The position numbers and the translations under genes were made by a program. From Thiothrix eikelboomii (GTDB lineage: Bacteria > Pseudomonadota > Gammaproteobacteria > Thiotrichales > Thiotrichaceae), in the NCBI RefSeq assembly GCF_900167255.1, contig NZ_FUYB01000014.1:45230-109229 (forward strand): a stretch of 64,000 nucleotides of DNA. The letters are read 5' to 3'. Positions 56,358 through 64,000 of this stretch are shown here, piece by piece. Positions within the stretch are counted from its first letter, which is position 1; every line of letters starts with the position of its first letter. The notes beneath the pieces were generated by a model. The model was not told the origin of the DNA. It did not search any database and was given only the letters and a program-made list of their open reading frames with translations.

Positions 56358-57752
56358 TTAACGAGAACTGCTGTTGTAAAGTAGGATTGAGGTGTAGCGA
56401 TTACACACAGCCGCCGGGGTATAAATGACTGAAAACTCTTGACCATAAGCCATTTGCTCGCCCGTCGCATAACCTCTTGTTGTACTCTGAAACGCCTCAC
56501 CCATTTGATAGGGTTTAGCAATTCCATAAGCCGTCAAATCTCTTTTTCCCAAGAGAATCCGATTATCCCCTAGGTCTCCCGGCAACCCGGTATCATAAGC
56601 AGGAATCCCCTTCACGGTGGCAAGATCACCTAATGGGCTAGTTTCGCTTCCATTGCGCTTTAAACTAACGATGAATTGTTCAGCCTTAGTAATTTCATTA
56701 TTCACCACCGCAGACATCAGCATAAAATCAGGGCGGCTATAACGATGACTAGACAGCATGGCAATCTGATTGCCAATAGCATCCAATAATCCATTCATGT
56801 GCTTAGCCACACTCACACCTTCAGGAATGGCCATATCAAACTTAACTAAGTTGGTCGCTTGGCTATAGCTAATCACGCCACTTGCAGCACTCCCAGCAAG
56901 CTGCCCATCTTTATCTACTAATTGGATATAACCCAAATTGAGATTACTAAAACGCCAATACAATGAACTTTGAATTAAGTCGCTCTCATCATAAGCCGGA
57001 ATAGCAACGCCATTTACTGTTAGAGAGATTTGATTTTTAGCAGTCCCTACAACCCTTCCAGCTAAATCTCGTGGTTGGTAAGGCCGTACAATAGGGAATT
57101 GAGCTGTTTTAATTAGGCCATTAGCATCTACGGTGATAGCTTCATCTTGAATACTAATGGCTTGATAAGAATCACTAGCACGTAACATTTCCGCAGCAAT
57201 CCGCAATTGCAATAACTCTTTAATGAAGGTTCCATTGCTGCTGATGTTATTAGCCCAAGCATCCCAATTCAGGTGGGTGCCACTTGCAAAATGTAGCACC
57301 TCATTACTGACTTTTAAGGCGAGTTTCATAGGCTGCATATAAGCTGTTTCAGCGTCTAAAGATACACCGCTATAAGGAATTCCAAAACCTTCATACACCA
57401 CACCAAAATTAGCAAAATCATTGGCGTTCTTTTCCCGCTTTTCATAAGGAATAGCCATACTTGCGGTCGCTGTTGGGTCAACCAAACCGCGCACTAACTC
57501 TAAAATTTTTAAATCTGATAAAGCAAAGCGAATAACCTCTTTGCTATAAGAGCTTGGCAAACCTTGGGACGTAGTAGTCACTGCGTCACCCGATAAAACA
57601 CGCTGCTCCTCATCTAATTTCTTCCGATTACGCTCCATAAAACTGATTAAGGTCTTACGAACAAATTGCCGATGACCTTCATGCTTAGGCTCTATATGCC
57701 CACCTGCATAAACGCTAGTGCGTTTTAAATTCTCATAAAATACATCACTCAT
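56358..57752 (-). CDS. Probable HK97-fold major capsid protein, without other virion genes
   Basis: The 464-residue protein resembles phage major capsid proteins. It has a helical N-terminal arm (FVRKTLISFMERNRKKLDEEQ), an early PSSYSKEVIRFALSDLKILELVR, a helix-rich middle (SNEVLHFASG ... FIKELLQLRIAAEML) and a C-terminal GIPAYDTGLPGDLGDNRILLGKRDLTAYGIAKPYQ with VIYTPAAVCNRYTSILLYN, like the P-domain and final beta strands of this fold. No protease, portal, terminase or tail gene is nearby. Capsid-forming satellites carry a few such genes; a lone one is unusual. Another phage structural role is possible. An Arc-like gene lies just upstream. Confidence 0.6.
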   Translation of the reverse strand: MSDVFYENLKRTSVYAGGHIEPKHEGHRQFVRKTLISFMERNRKKLDEEQRVLSGDAVTTTSQGLPSSYSKEVIRFALSDLKILELVRGLVDPTATASMAIPYEKREKNANDFANFGVVYEGFGIPYSGVSLDAETAYMQPMKLALKVSNEVLHFASGTHLNWDAWANNISSNGTFIKELLQLRIAAEMLRASDSYQAISIQDEAITVDANGLIKTAQFPIVRPYQPRDLAGRVVGTAKNQISLTVNGVAIPAYDESDLIQSSLYWRFSNLNLGYIQLVDKDGQLAGSAASGVISYSQATNLVKFDMAIPEGVSVAKHMNGLLDAIGNQIAMLSSHRYSRPDFMLMSAVVNNEITKAEQFIVSLKRNGSETSPLGDLATVKGIPAYDTGLPGDLGDNRILLGKRDLTAYGIAKPYQMGEAFQSTTRGYATGEQMAYGQEFSVIYTPAAVCNRYTSILLYNSSSR

Positions 57753-57770
57753 TACTTAATCCTCTTCTGT

Positions 57771-57956
57771 TTAGAATGGCTCTAGGCCGTGATAGGTTTG
57801 TGCTGGCTGCGTGCGGTTCTTTTCACGCTTCAAGATTTGGATAACCTCAGAAGTCATACTGCGACCATGCTCTTTAGCCATATTTTTGAGCCATGCTCGC
57901 AACTCTTCACCCAGATGAAGTGCAAGTCTTGGATTTTTCGCTTTATTTTCAGTCAT
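57771..57956 (-). CDS. Arc-like ribbon-helix-helix regulator
   Basis: The protein of about 61 residues is an Arc-type RHH protein (RLALHLGEELRAWLKNMAKEHGRSMTSEVIQILKREKN). ATG at 57956 is preferred; the frame can extend to 58001. It precedes the capsid-like gene by 18 bases and probably represses its own promoter, where two GTGCATGTACTGAC copies lie. Confidence 0.78.
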   Translation of the reverse strand: MTENKAKNPRLALHLGEELRAWLKNMAKEHGRSMTSEVIQILKREKNRTQPAQTYHGLEPF

Positions 57957-58005
57957 TAAGGTGCTCTCTTTGATTACTAAAAACTTATTAAACAACAACA
58001 AAGTG

Positions 58006-58074
58006 GTGCATGTACTGACGTTTTTTCGGTGCTAGCTTTCTCATTACACAACAAAAAAGTGTGCATGTACTGAC
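58006..58074. promoter_or_regulatory. Direct-repeat operator candidate for the Arc-like regulator
   Basis: GTGCATGTACTGAC occurs at 58006-58019 and 58061-58074, 55 bases apart, each after an ACAACAAA-like run. GTGCATGTA recurs at 58970-58978. The pair is upstream of the arc-like and capsid-like genes. Confidence 0.45.
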
Positions 58075-58274
58075 AAAATTTGACGCGGGTCTATGCCAAG
58101 GCCATCACAATAAATGGCACATGAAAGGTTGCTTTTTAGCGTTCGCGGGCTTGGTGGCCGTGGACTCTTGTAGATATTCAAGTACCCAGCTTTAGCAAGG
58201 CAGAGGCCAACCCGCTTGCCGACCCCCCACCCCTGATTCAGCCTCGATAGTTGGCGTATTCATCCTGCTGAACT

Positions 58275-58947
<673 letters not shown>

Positions 58948-58982
58948 GGTATAGACCTTTTTACAGGTTGTGCATGTAAGCG

Positions 58983-59118
58983 AGTTATACGACCCTATTA
59001 TGCACTGCCGTTTTTTCCAGCAGTTTTAGACACTGACATAAACAGCCTGCAAACGCCGCTACATAAGGGTTTCTCACTAAAGGCAAGGGGCGCATTAAAG
59101 AAGTTATACGACACTATT
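58983..59118. repeat. Direct repeat AGTTATACGAC(C/A)CTATT
   Basis: AGTTATACGACCCTATT (58983-58999) and AGTTATACGACACTATT (59102-59118) differ at one base. An 11-base core also occurs inverted at 55617-55627. Function unknown. Confidence 0.5.
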
Positions 59119-59467
59119 GAGCGGCAAGCGATTGCTCAACGACCTGTATAAACCAACTATTCATGCTGATACCTTGCTTTGCTGCCTGCTCAGCAACTTG
59201 CTGGTGAAGTGTGGGGGATACTCGAATGCTCAACACACCTGAGTAAGTTTTGGGGAGTTCTTCAACAGGCAATGGACATTGCAGGTAGCTATCAACGGTT
59301 TCATAAAAAGGCAGCTCTAATGCCTCTAAACTATCCCCTTCAAACTCCAAAACAGCTAACTTGTTTTCACATGCAGCCTCAAGCCCCAAGAGCCTACCAT
59401 GATACAGCAAGGTTTCTTTATTCAGCTCCACCATTAGCATGCAGCCTTTGTATCTTAAAATATCCAT
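59114..59467 (-). CDS. Lone HicB-like antitoxin-type protein
   Basis: The protein of about 117 residues has the HicB partial RNase-H-like fold followed by a C-terminal RHH/Arc segment (LSIRVSPTLHQQVAEQAAKQGISMNSWFIQVVEQSLA). No hicA follows or precedes it. It resembles the hicB at 59545 over its whole length and is probably its duplicate. Confidence 0.75.
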   Translation of the reverse strand: MDILRYKGCMLMVELNKETLLYHGRLLGLEAACENKLAVLEFEGDSLEALELPFYETVDSYLQCPLPVEELPKTYSGVLSIRVSPTLHQQVAEQAAKQGISMNSWFIQVVEQSLAAQ

Positions 59468-59492
59468 ATCGATCACTTAGTCTATTGAAACT

Positions 59493-59513
59493 AAAAAACC
59501 GGATTGTGTCCGG
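59493..59513 (-). terminator. Intrinsic terminator of the hicAB transcript
   Basis: CCGGA (59499-59503) pairs with TCCGG (59509-59513) and is followed on the reverse strand by six T. Same family as the hairpins at 49018 and 62361. Confidence 0.75.
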
Positions 59514-59544
59514 CTGGGGTGGAATCTTGAAAGGTTGATACTGC

Positions 59545-59883
59545 TCAATGACTGAGTGGCAAAGCTTGATTCAAGGTTTGGCGTACAAAATCATTCAAGC
59601 TAATTCCTAACTCTTTGGCTTTCAACATCGCGGCTAGGTGTAGATCATGCCCGACACGCACATTAAAACTACCCTTACATGGCAGTTCGGGTTCATACCC
59701 CTTAGCCTCACAGCTTGCTAAATAATCATCAACGGCGGCTTCAAATGCCGTTTGGAGCGCCTTCACCGTTTCGCCTTCATAGCTAATCAAGGCTGAGATA
59801 AATTCCAATTTACCAAACAAAATCCCGTCTTCAATAGCCGCTTCAACACTGCCAAGATAGCCTTTATATTCCAACAGATTCAT
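59545..59883 (-). CDS. hicB: HicB antitoxin
   Basis: The 112-residue protein has the HicB N-terminal fold (LEYKGYLGSVEAAIEDGILFGKLEFI) and a C-terminal RHH domain (FNVRVGHDLHLAAMLKAKELGISLNDFVRQTLNQ). It overlaps hicA by 4 bases and should neutralise it. Confidence 0.88.
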   Translation of the reverse strand: MNLLEYKGYLGSVEAAIEDGILFGKLEFISALISYEGETVKALQTAFEAAVDDYLASCEAKGYEPELPCKGSFNVRVGHDLHLAAMLKAKELGISLNDFVRQTLNQALPLSH

Positions 59884-60140
59884 AGCATTCCACCCTTTTC
59901 TAACTTTTCACGGACTTGACGGATTACATAGGCTTTCACTTCGTTGCTAGGATGTGGCCTGTGTAGATTAATCAAGTCTAAAGCATTGCCATTATCAAAC
60001 TTCACGCGAGAACCTGCGCCTTCTTCTTGGGTATAACCTAGCTTCACCAAGAGCGCACAGAGTTCATTCCATGTCCACTTAGAATCAACATTGCGTATTT
60101 TTTCTAATAGCTTTTCTAGTTTGGTCACGGCGCTACTCAT
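59880..60140 (-). CDS. hicA: HicA toxin (mRNA interferase)
   Basis: The 86-residue protein matches HicA: KWTWNELCALLVKLGY near the N-terminus, GSRVKFDN and the histidine-bearing LINLHRPHPSNEVKAYVIRQVREKLEK. The catalytic His is conserved. Toxin-first order is usual for hicAB. Confidence 0.88.
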   Translation of the reverse strand: MSSAVTKLEKLLEKIRNVDSKWTWNELCALLVKLGYTQEEGAGSRVKFDNGNALDLINLHRPHPSNEVKAYVIRQVREKLEKGGML

Positions 60141-60271
60141 CTATCCTAGTTTGATACTTGCAACCAAGTATAGTTGCAAAAAACAATGATTCAAGTTGCT
60201 TGGCAAATTTTCACCGGAATGCATCCAGCTTGGCTAGGTTGGAATTTTGTAGAGCGTCTACACAGTAAAGC

Positions 60272-60613
60272 CTAAAAATCCAATAAGCCCGCTTCAATCT
60301 TTAATGCCTTGGCAATCTTTGCACGAGTTGCTTTGCGCGGATGTTCTACCGCTTCCTGTTGTGCATAGGCACTTTGAGAAATACCCAAACGCTCAGCCAT
60401 ATCGGCTTGGGTGAGCTGCAAATACTCACGCCAGGCACGAATCGGGGTAATACCTTCTTTCAAAGTACGCGCTACCACTTCATGTGGAATGGTGTTCTGT
60501 TCAATCGGTTGGTGAGTCAGCCTTAAATAAGTAGCATAGGGAATAACGGCAAAAGCAGGCTGCCCCCCTGAATCACGAATCACTTGCACAGATGGTTCAA
60601 TAGGTGCGTTCAT
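60272..60613 (-). CDS. Phd-HTH fusion antitoxin-like regulator
   Basis: The 113-residue protein joins an N-terminal Phd/RelB-like strand region (VQVIRDSGGQPAFAVIPYATYLRL) to a C-terminal XRE helix-turn-helix (LTQADMAERLGISQSAYAQQEAVEHPRKATRAKIAKAL). ATG at 60613 is preferred to 60634. A 40-codon ORF overlapping its start may be the truncated partner toxin. Confidence 0.78.
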   Translation of the reverse strand: MNAPIEPSVQVIRDSGGQPAFAVIPYATYLRLTHQPIEQNTIPHEVVARTLKEGITPIRAWREYLQLTQADMAERLGISQSAYAQQEAVEHPRKATRAKIAKALKIEAGLLDF

Positions 60614-60719
60614 CACGTTTTTTAACCTCCTCAATCGAGATAATTTTTATGTCACCCTCATAGTCAAAGAGCACTCGATGAAGTACACACACCAACCCAT
60701 CAACCGAATCAAACCACAT
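60597..60719 (-). CDS. 40-residue ORF, possible toxin remnant
   Basis: ATG at 60719 opens 40 codons ending in TGA at 60597, overlapping the antitoxin start by 17 bases. The C-terminal part (HRVLFDYEGDIKIISIEEVKKRDERTY) resembles the final strand and helix of RelE/BrnT-like toxins, so it looks like a shortened toxin or a small real partner. Confidence 0.4.
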   Translation of the reverse strand: MWFDSVDGLVCVLHRVLFDYEGDIKIISIEEVKKRDERTY

Positions 60720-60847
60720 TGGCCGCTATCGAAGATGATCAGGCCGAAAGCATGACGTTGGAAGAATTAAAAGCATGGCTGAGTGAAGGTGATAGTTCAG
60801 GCCGCTACTTTGACCGCTTGCATTTCCTCACGAATGACACGCCGTAA
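60713..60847 (+). pseudogene. ParD-like antitoxin fragment
   Basis: The plus strand reads AAIEDDQAESMTLEELKAWLSEG then DSSGRYFD, typical of the end of a ParD/CopG antitoxin, but no start is present and its 3' end runs into the RHH gene on the other strand. A decayed remnant. Confidence 0.4.
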
Positions 60848-61069
60848 GACAGTTTCATCAATCATCGGCTGTGGGCTTAAACTCGCTCTTAAAGTTTGAT
60901 TCACCAGTGTTTGATAGCCAATACCTTCGGCTTCTGCACGCTGGCGAAATAACTCTAAGACTTCATCATCTAACCAAGTCGTGATGCGTGTCTTACCATT
61001 ATTTGCAATCACTGCTCCACGCTGGCCTTGGCTTAAATCATATGCCTGACTAGTCATGCACTGCTTCAT
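60797..61069 (-). CDS. BrnA-like ribbon-helix-helix antitoxin
   Basis: The 90-residue protein has a BrnA/CopG-type RHH segment (KTRITTWLDDEVLELFRQRAEAEGIGYQTLVNQTLRASLS). It overlaps the preceding RHH gene by 20 bases. It probably binds BrnT and represses the operon. Confidence 0.75.
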   Translation of the reverse strand: MKQCMTSQAYDLSQGQRGAVIANNGKTRITTWLDDEVLELFRQRAEAEGIGYQTLVNQTLRASLSPQPMIDETVLRRVIREEMQAVKVAA

Positions 61070-61334
61070 TCAAAGCTTCCATAATCACCGACTCACTCAC
61101 ACCACGGCGCTTGAGACTGGAAACTAAAGCGGTCACAGCGTCATTGTCCAAGCGCTCAAGATCACGCCGTAGACCTTGCCCGACATAGGTTTTTAGTAAA
61201 CCTTGATAACCCGTAAACCCTAAACTTGGCGCAATCCGCTTGAGGTCTTCTACCACATCAACGGGCATACGCAAGGTGATCGTCGTCATCGGGCGTTCTT
61301 TGACTAAGCGATTTTTGAGCACTTCAATTTTCAT
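61050..61334 (-). CDS. Second ribbon-helix-helix protein in the BrnT operon
   Basis: This 94-residue protein has ITLRMPVDVVEDLKRIAPSLGFTGYQGLLKTYVGQGLRRDLE, a CopG/BrnA-like RHH. It starts inside the end of brnT (11 bases). Two RHH partners for one BrnT is unusual. Confidence 0.75.
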   Translation of the reverse strand: MKIEVLKNRLVKERPMTTITLRMPVDVVEDLKRIAPSLGFTGYQGLLKTYVGQGLRRDLERLDNDAVTALVSSLKRRGVSESVIMEALNEAVHD

Positions 61335-61620
61335 AATATTCTTGTTCCTTCCGCGTGGCTTTACGAGCAGAGATCAGCCTAATACGGTCATCTTCAATTT
61401 GAATATGCACTACAAATAGCAAGTTCCATGCTTTGTCCATGCCAATAATCGCTTCTCTACTTTCATCATTCCGACTTGCATCAACTAATTTGATAAACGG
61501 GTCGAAAAACGATTGAGCCGCTTGTTCAAAACTGATGCCAGCATGTCGATGTTTATTAGCAGTTGCTTTCGTGGCATTCCATACAAACGTAATACCATTT
61601 AAGGCATACACAACATCCAT
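61324..61620 (-). CDS. brnT: BrnT-family toxin
   Basis: The 98-residue protein matches BrnT ribonuclease toxins: FVWNATKATANKHRHAGISFEQAAQSFFDP, an internal beta region (WNLLFVVHIQ) and the C-terminal IRLISARKATRKEQEYYE. It is the first gene of a three-gene overlapping operon. Confidence 0.87.
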   Translation of the reverse strand: MDVVYALNGITFVWNATKATANKHRHAGISFEQAAQSFFDPFIKLVDASRNDESREAIIGMDKAWNLLFVVHIQIEDDRIRLISARKATRKEQEYYEN

Positions 61621-61669
61621 TAGCTATAATGCTCCGTATTGCTTTTATAAATACATTAGCAGAAGTTGC

Positions 61670-62179
61670 TTAACTTTGTCGTGCTTTAATCTTCTCCGCT
61701 GCCCATTGGCGTTCTGATTCGCTCACTTCACCATTGCTTAAACCATCCAACTGATAGCGCTCGCCACCTTGCACCAGTGCGGCCAAATAGCGCCCGTGGT
61801 GGGTGTGCATTCTCAACACCTTTTGAACCACTTTCTTACTACCACCGGGGAACTGTTCATCATTCACCAGTTTGAACAGGTCTTTATCTATGCCAAGCGC
61901 TAAGGGCTGGAAGTTCAGCCAAACATTGAAACCATTCAAGCGGTCATTCAGTTCTTTGGCTTTCAGGTCACTGGGGGCAATCGTGGGCTTTTTGGTAGGT
62001 TTGCGCGCTGGCTTCTTCTTATTCGTGGGCTTGCCTTTTGGGTTGGCAGGCTTAGTGGGGGCAGGGTTTAATTCTTCGCGTCGGATGATGCGCTTACCCG
62101 TGCGGCTGACGGTGTTTTTGGGCGTGCTGTTGGTGGACTTCTTAGTTAGGGTTAGCGTTTTTTTCGGTGTCTCGGTCAT
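61670..62179 (-). CDS. ProQ/FinO domain RNA chaperone
   Basis: The 169-residue protein has a Lys/Pro/Thr-rich disordered N-terminal half (about 1-75) and a ProQ/FinO domain (PLALGIDKDLFKLV, VVQKVLRMHTHHGRYLAALVQGGERYQLDG). Mobile-element ProQ/FinO proteins bind sRNAs and often regulate transfer or copy number. It lies between integrase and the toxin operon, both on the same strand. Confidence 0.85.
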   Translation of the reverse strand: MTETPKKTLTLTKKSTNSTPKNTVSRTGKRIIRREELNPAPTKPANPKGKPTNKKKPARKPTKKPTIAPSDLKAKELNDRLNGFNVWLNFQPLALGIDKDLFKLVNDEQFPGGSKKVVQKVLRMHTHHGRYLAALVQGGERYQLDGLSNGEVSESERQWAAEKIKARQS

Positions 62180-62316
62180 GGTCTCTGTTTACCCGTAGCA
62201 ATAAGGCGGGATTTCCCGGTTGGCGGTATTGTATGGGGCAAGTGTAGCACCCTGCCCTTGTCTTGGAAGAAAAAACCAAGAGTGAAGGCTCTCCTTTTCA
62301 AGCTCACTTTTGGAAG

Positions 62317-62353
62317 TGTCGCAACTGTCGCAACACTTTTGACCCTTGCGACA
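62317..62353. promoter_or_regulatory. TGTCGCAAC repeats upstream of the ProQ-type gene
   Basis: TGTCGCAAC is tandemly repeated (62317-62325, 62326-62334), and its inverse TTGCGACA lies at 62346-62353. Together they look like an operator or recombination accessory site between the integrase and the ProQ-type gene. Confidence 0.4.
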
Positions 62354-62360
62354 GTGACAC

Positions 62361-62386
62361 AAAAAAGCCGAAACATGTCCGGCTTT
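62361..62386 (-). terminator. Intrinsic terminator of the integrase gene
   Basis: AAAGCCG (62364-62370) pairs with CGGCTTT (62380-62386), followed on the reverse strand by six T. It stands 20 bases after the integrase stop. Confidence 0.75.
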
Positions 62387-62405
62387 GGGAGACCTCACCA
62401 CTTGG

Positions 62406-63689
62406 TTATTTCTTCTTCCTAAAGACCACTATTTGACCACCTGCCCTGAGTTCATCCAAGCAATCAGCCCACGCTTGCAGCATTTCGCGCCGTTGATGAA
62501 GCGCCTCCACACTATCCGCTCGGTTATAACGGCCTCGGATACTGCTATCACGGTGGGCAAGTTGTTGTTCAATCAAGTCCATGTCCCATAAACGGCTACG
62601 GGTATCCTGTTCCCGCATTCGATTCAATAAGGTAGAAGCCATCCCCCTAAAACCATGTGGGGTGATGGTGTCATTGTCATAGCCCATCGTTCTTAGCGCT
62701 GCCCTGACTGCGTTCTCACTCATACAACGGCTTGCCCCTCTTGCACTAGGGAACACATAAGGGGACTTGTTGGTATAGGGGTAGAGTTCACGCAATAACT
62801 CAACAGCCTGACGAGGTAAGGGAATCAAGTGCTGGGAAAGATTGGCTTGCTTTTCATGGGTCGGGGCTTTCATGCGCTTAATGGGTATCGTCCATAAGGC
62901 TTGTTTAAGATCAATCTCTGACCATTCCGCAGCTCTAAGCTCACCGGGTCTTAGCATGACTAAGGGCGACAATTGCAAGGCAACTCGGACAACAAAAGTT
63001 CCCTGATACTGGTCTATATCGCGTAGCAGTTGCCCTACTTTGACCGGATCAGTCAAGGTTGCAAAGGGCTTTTCAACTCTGGGTTTAAAGATGATGTTGT
63101 TAGCGAGATCAGCCGTCGGGTTACGCTCAGCCAACTCCAATGAGATAGCATATTTATACACTTGGCTGATGTATTGCTTCACACGTCTAGCAGCGTCACC
63201 AGCTCCACGGGCTTCAACCCTTTGCACTAATCGAGTGATTTCCGCTGGCCGAACTTGGTCAATATCGGTTGAACCTATCCACGGAAAAATATCATTGTTC
63301 AAATAGCGATTAACACGCAGCAAATTACCCTCTGACCATTTAGAGGCGCTTTGCTTGAGCCAGCTTAAAGCAACTGCTTGAAAGCTACGTTGCTCAGCTT
63401 GCTGTTGTTGGGCTTTTAATTGCTGCTTGTGTTGGCTTGGATTGATCCCTTGAGCAACTTGCTTTCTAGCTGCTTCGTGCTGCTCTCTGGCTTCTTTTAA
63501 ACTCATTTCAGGATAAGCGCCGAGAGAACAAATAGCTGCTTTGCCTTCTATTCGATAACGGTAACGCCAGTATTTCCCAGTTTTGGTTACATACAGGAGT
63601 AAACCACCACCATCGGTATAGCTAGCAGGTGAACCGTCCTGATTAGGTTTGGCATTCTTAACGCTTGAGTCTTTAAGCTTTTTAGTCAT
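62406..63689 (-). CDS. P4-type tyrosine integrase
   Basis: The 427-residue integrase has an N-terminal DUF4102 arm-binding domain (KDSSVKNAKP, GLLLYVTKTGKYWRYRYR), a core-binding domain and a catalytic domain: Arg in RPGELRAAEW, HGFRGMAST, QQLAH and Tyr in GRYNRAD. ATG at 63689 is the natural start; the in-frame extension to 63710 is inside an IS end. No Shine-Dalgarno of the original leader is visible because the IS begins 6 bases upstream. Confidence 0.92.
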   Translation of the reverse strand: MTKKLKDSSVKNAKPNQDGSPASYTDGGGLLLYVTKTGKYWRYRYRIEGKAAICSLGAYPEMSLKEAREQHEAARKQVAQGINPSQHKQQLKAQQQQAEQRSFQAVALSWLKQSASKWSEGNLLRVNRYLNNDIFPWIGSTDIDQVRPAEITRLVQRVEARGAGDAARRVKQYISQVYKYAISLELAERNPTADLANNIIFKPRVEKPFATLTDPVKVGQLLRDIDQYQGTFVVRVALQLSPLVMLRPGELRAAEWSEIDLKQALWTIPIKRMKAPTHEKQANLSQHLIPLPRQAVELLRELYPYTNKSPYVFPSARGASRCMSENAVRAALRTMGYDNDTITPHGFRGMASTLLNRMREQDTRSRLWDMDLIEQQLAHRDSSIRGRYNRADSVEALHQRREMLQAWADCLDELRAGGQIVVFRKKK

Positions 63690-63695
63690 TTGTGT

Positions 63696-64000
63696 CTCTG
63701 TACACGACAATTTTCCTAACCCATTGAATTTGTGTTAAACGAAAACGGCTTGAGTCTCATACGTCCATCCTCTACCACCATAAATTGGGGCGGACAAAGG
63801 AACAGGATCACGAGCCTGAGATTATCCAAGGCTTCACGTCCGCTTCCTGTTAACAGATCAGTCAGGTAATCCAAGCCGTAGCGGAAAATGCTCTGTTCTT
63901 TACGCCCATGCTTTTTCACCTTCAAGGGTTTGACGGTTTTTTCCTTCCATTCCCCGACCTTGTGCGCCCAACAGAAGCCAATGGCGAGCAATGCCATCAT
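63696..64000. mobile_element. IS4-family (ISAba1-like) insertion sequence, one end
   Basis: The end reads CTCTGTACACGACAATTTTC from 63696, nearly the ISAba1 terminal repeat as I remember it. The transposase stop is 20 bases inside, as expected for this family. It inserted 6 bases before the integrase start codon. The other end and target duplication are outside the window. Confidence 0.75.
63716..64000 (-). CDS. IS4-family transposase, C-terminal part (cut by window edge)
   Basis: The visible 94 residues match the C-terminus of IS4-family transposases: LAIGFCWAHKVGEW, then KKHGRKEQSIFRYGLDYL. The DDE core is outside the window. Transcription runs towards the integrase and could read into it. 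Confidence 0.85.
   Translation of the reverse strand: MMALLAIGFCWAHKVGEWKEKTVKPLKVKKHGRKEQSIFRYGLDYLTDLLTGSGREALDNLRLVILFLCPPQFMVVEDGRMRLKPFSFNTNSMG

Noticed and set aside
62176..62401. Two small reverse-strand ORFs between integrase and the ProQ-type gene
   Set aside because: They overlap the integrase terminator and the TGTCGCAAC repeats and have no domain.

Overview
The window looks like a chromosomal piece of a gammaproteobacterium, most likely of the Thiothrix/Thiotrichales kind (inference from the gene set, several Uma2-type genes and moderate base composition; no rRNA or tRNA gene is present to settle it). About 48 kb is core chromosome with small accessory inserts. The last 15-16 kb is an integrated mobile element.

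Left part (1-17.7 kb): carA (cut by the window edge), modF, a PCu(A)C copper chaperone, nadD-proA, pheA-serC, a glycosidase-like lipoprotein, a DAHP synthase and sbcCD. Accessory insert (17.8-24.6 kb): a Uma2 nuclease, a small two-helix membrane protein, a strikingly AT-rich pair encoding a large GAF-rich hybrid histidine kinase and a TIR protein, then a stand-alone alanyl-tRNA synthetase catalytic core. The TIR gene, read with one base of frame correction in an A5 run, gains a degenerate receiver domain at its N-terminus. The pair then reads as sensor kinase plus pseudo-receiver-TIR effector, a probable phage-defence system and the best candidate here for something new.

Middle (24.7-48.2 kb): ligA with a Septu-type ptuA-ptuB cassette inserted between it and rlmD, a DnaQ-like exonuclease, a Crp-family regulator with a DUF1772 protein, a DUF1111 dihaem protein with a CRTAC1/ASPIC protein behind a ROK regulator, a divergent xylose-type ABC importer, a secreted trypsin-like protease, a tail-anchored protein made of about 100 heptads, a DMT exporter and the pntAA-pntAB-pntB transhydrogenase.

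Right part (about 48.3-63.7 kb): an integrative element, probably a phage satellite or plasmid-like island. It has a P4-type integrase, a ProQ/FinO protein, BrnT with two ribbon-helix-helix partners, hicAB plus a lone HicB, a Phd-HTH antitoxin with toxin scraps, a serine resolvase with a three-site res, an Arc-like regulator, a lone protein resembling an HK97-type major capsid protein, Fis-like regulators, several tiny overlapping genes, an AlpA-like regulator and a primase-helicase followed by an iteron cluster that looks like its replication origin. No terminase, portal or tail gene is seen. An ISAba1-like IS4-family element abuts the integrase and runs off the right edge.
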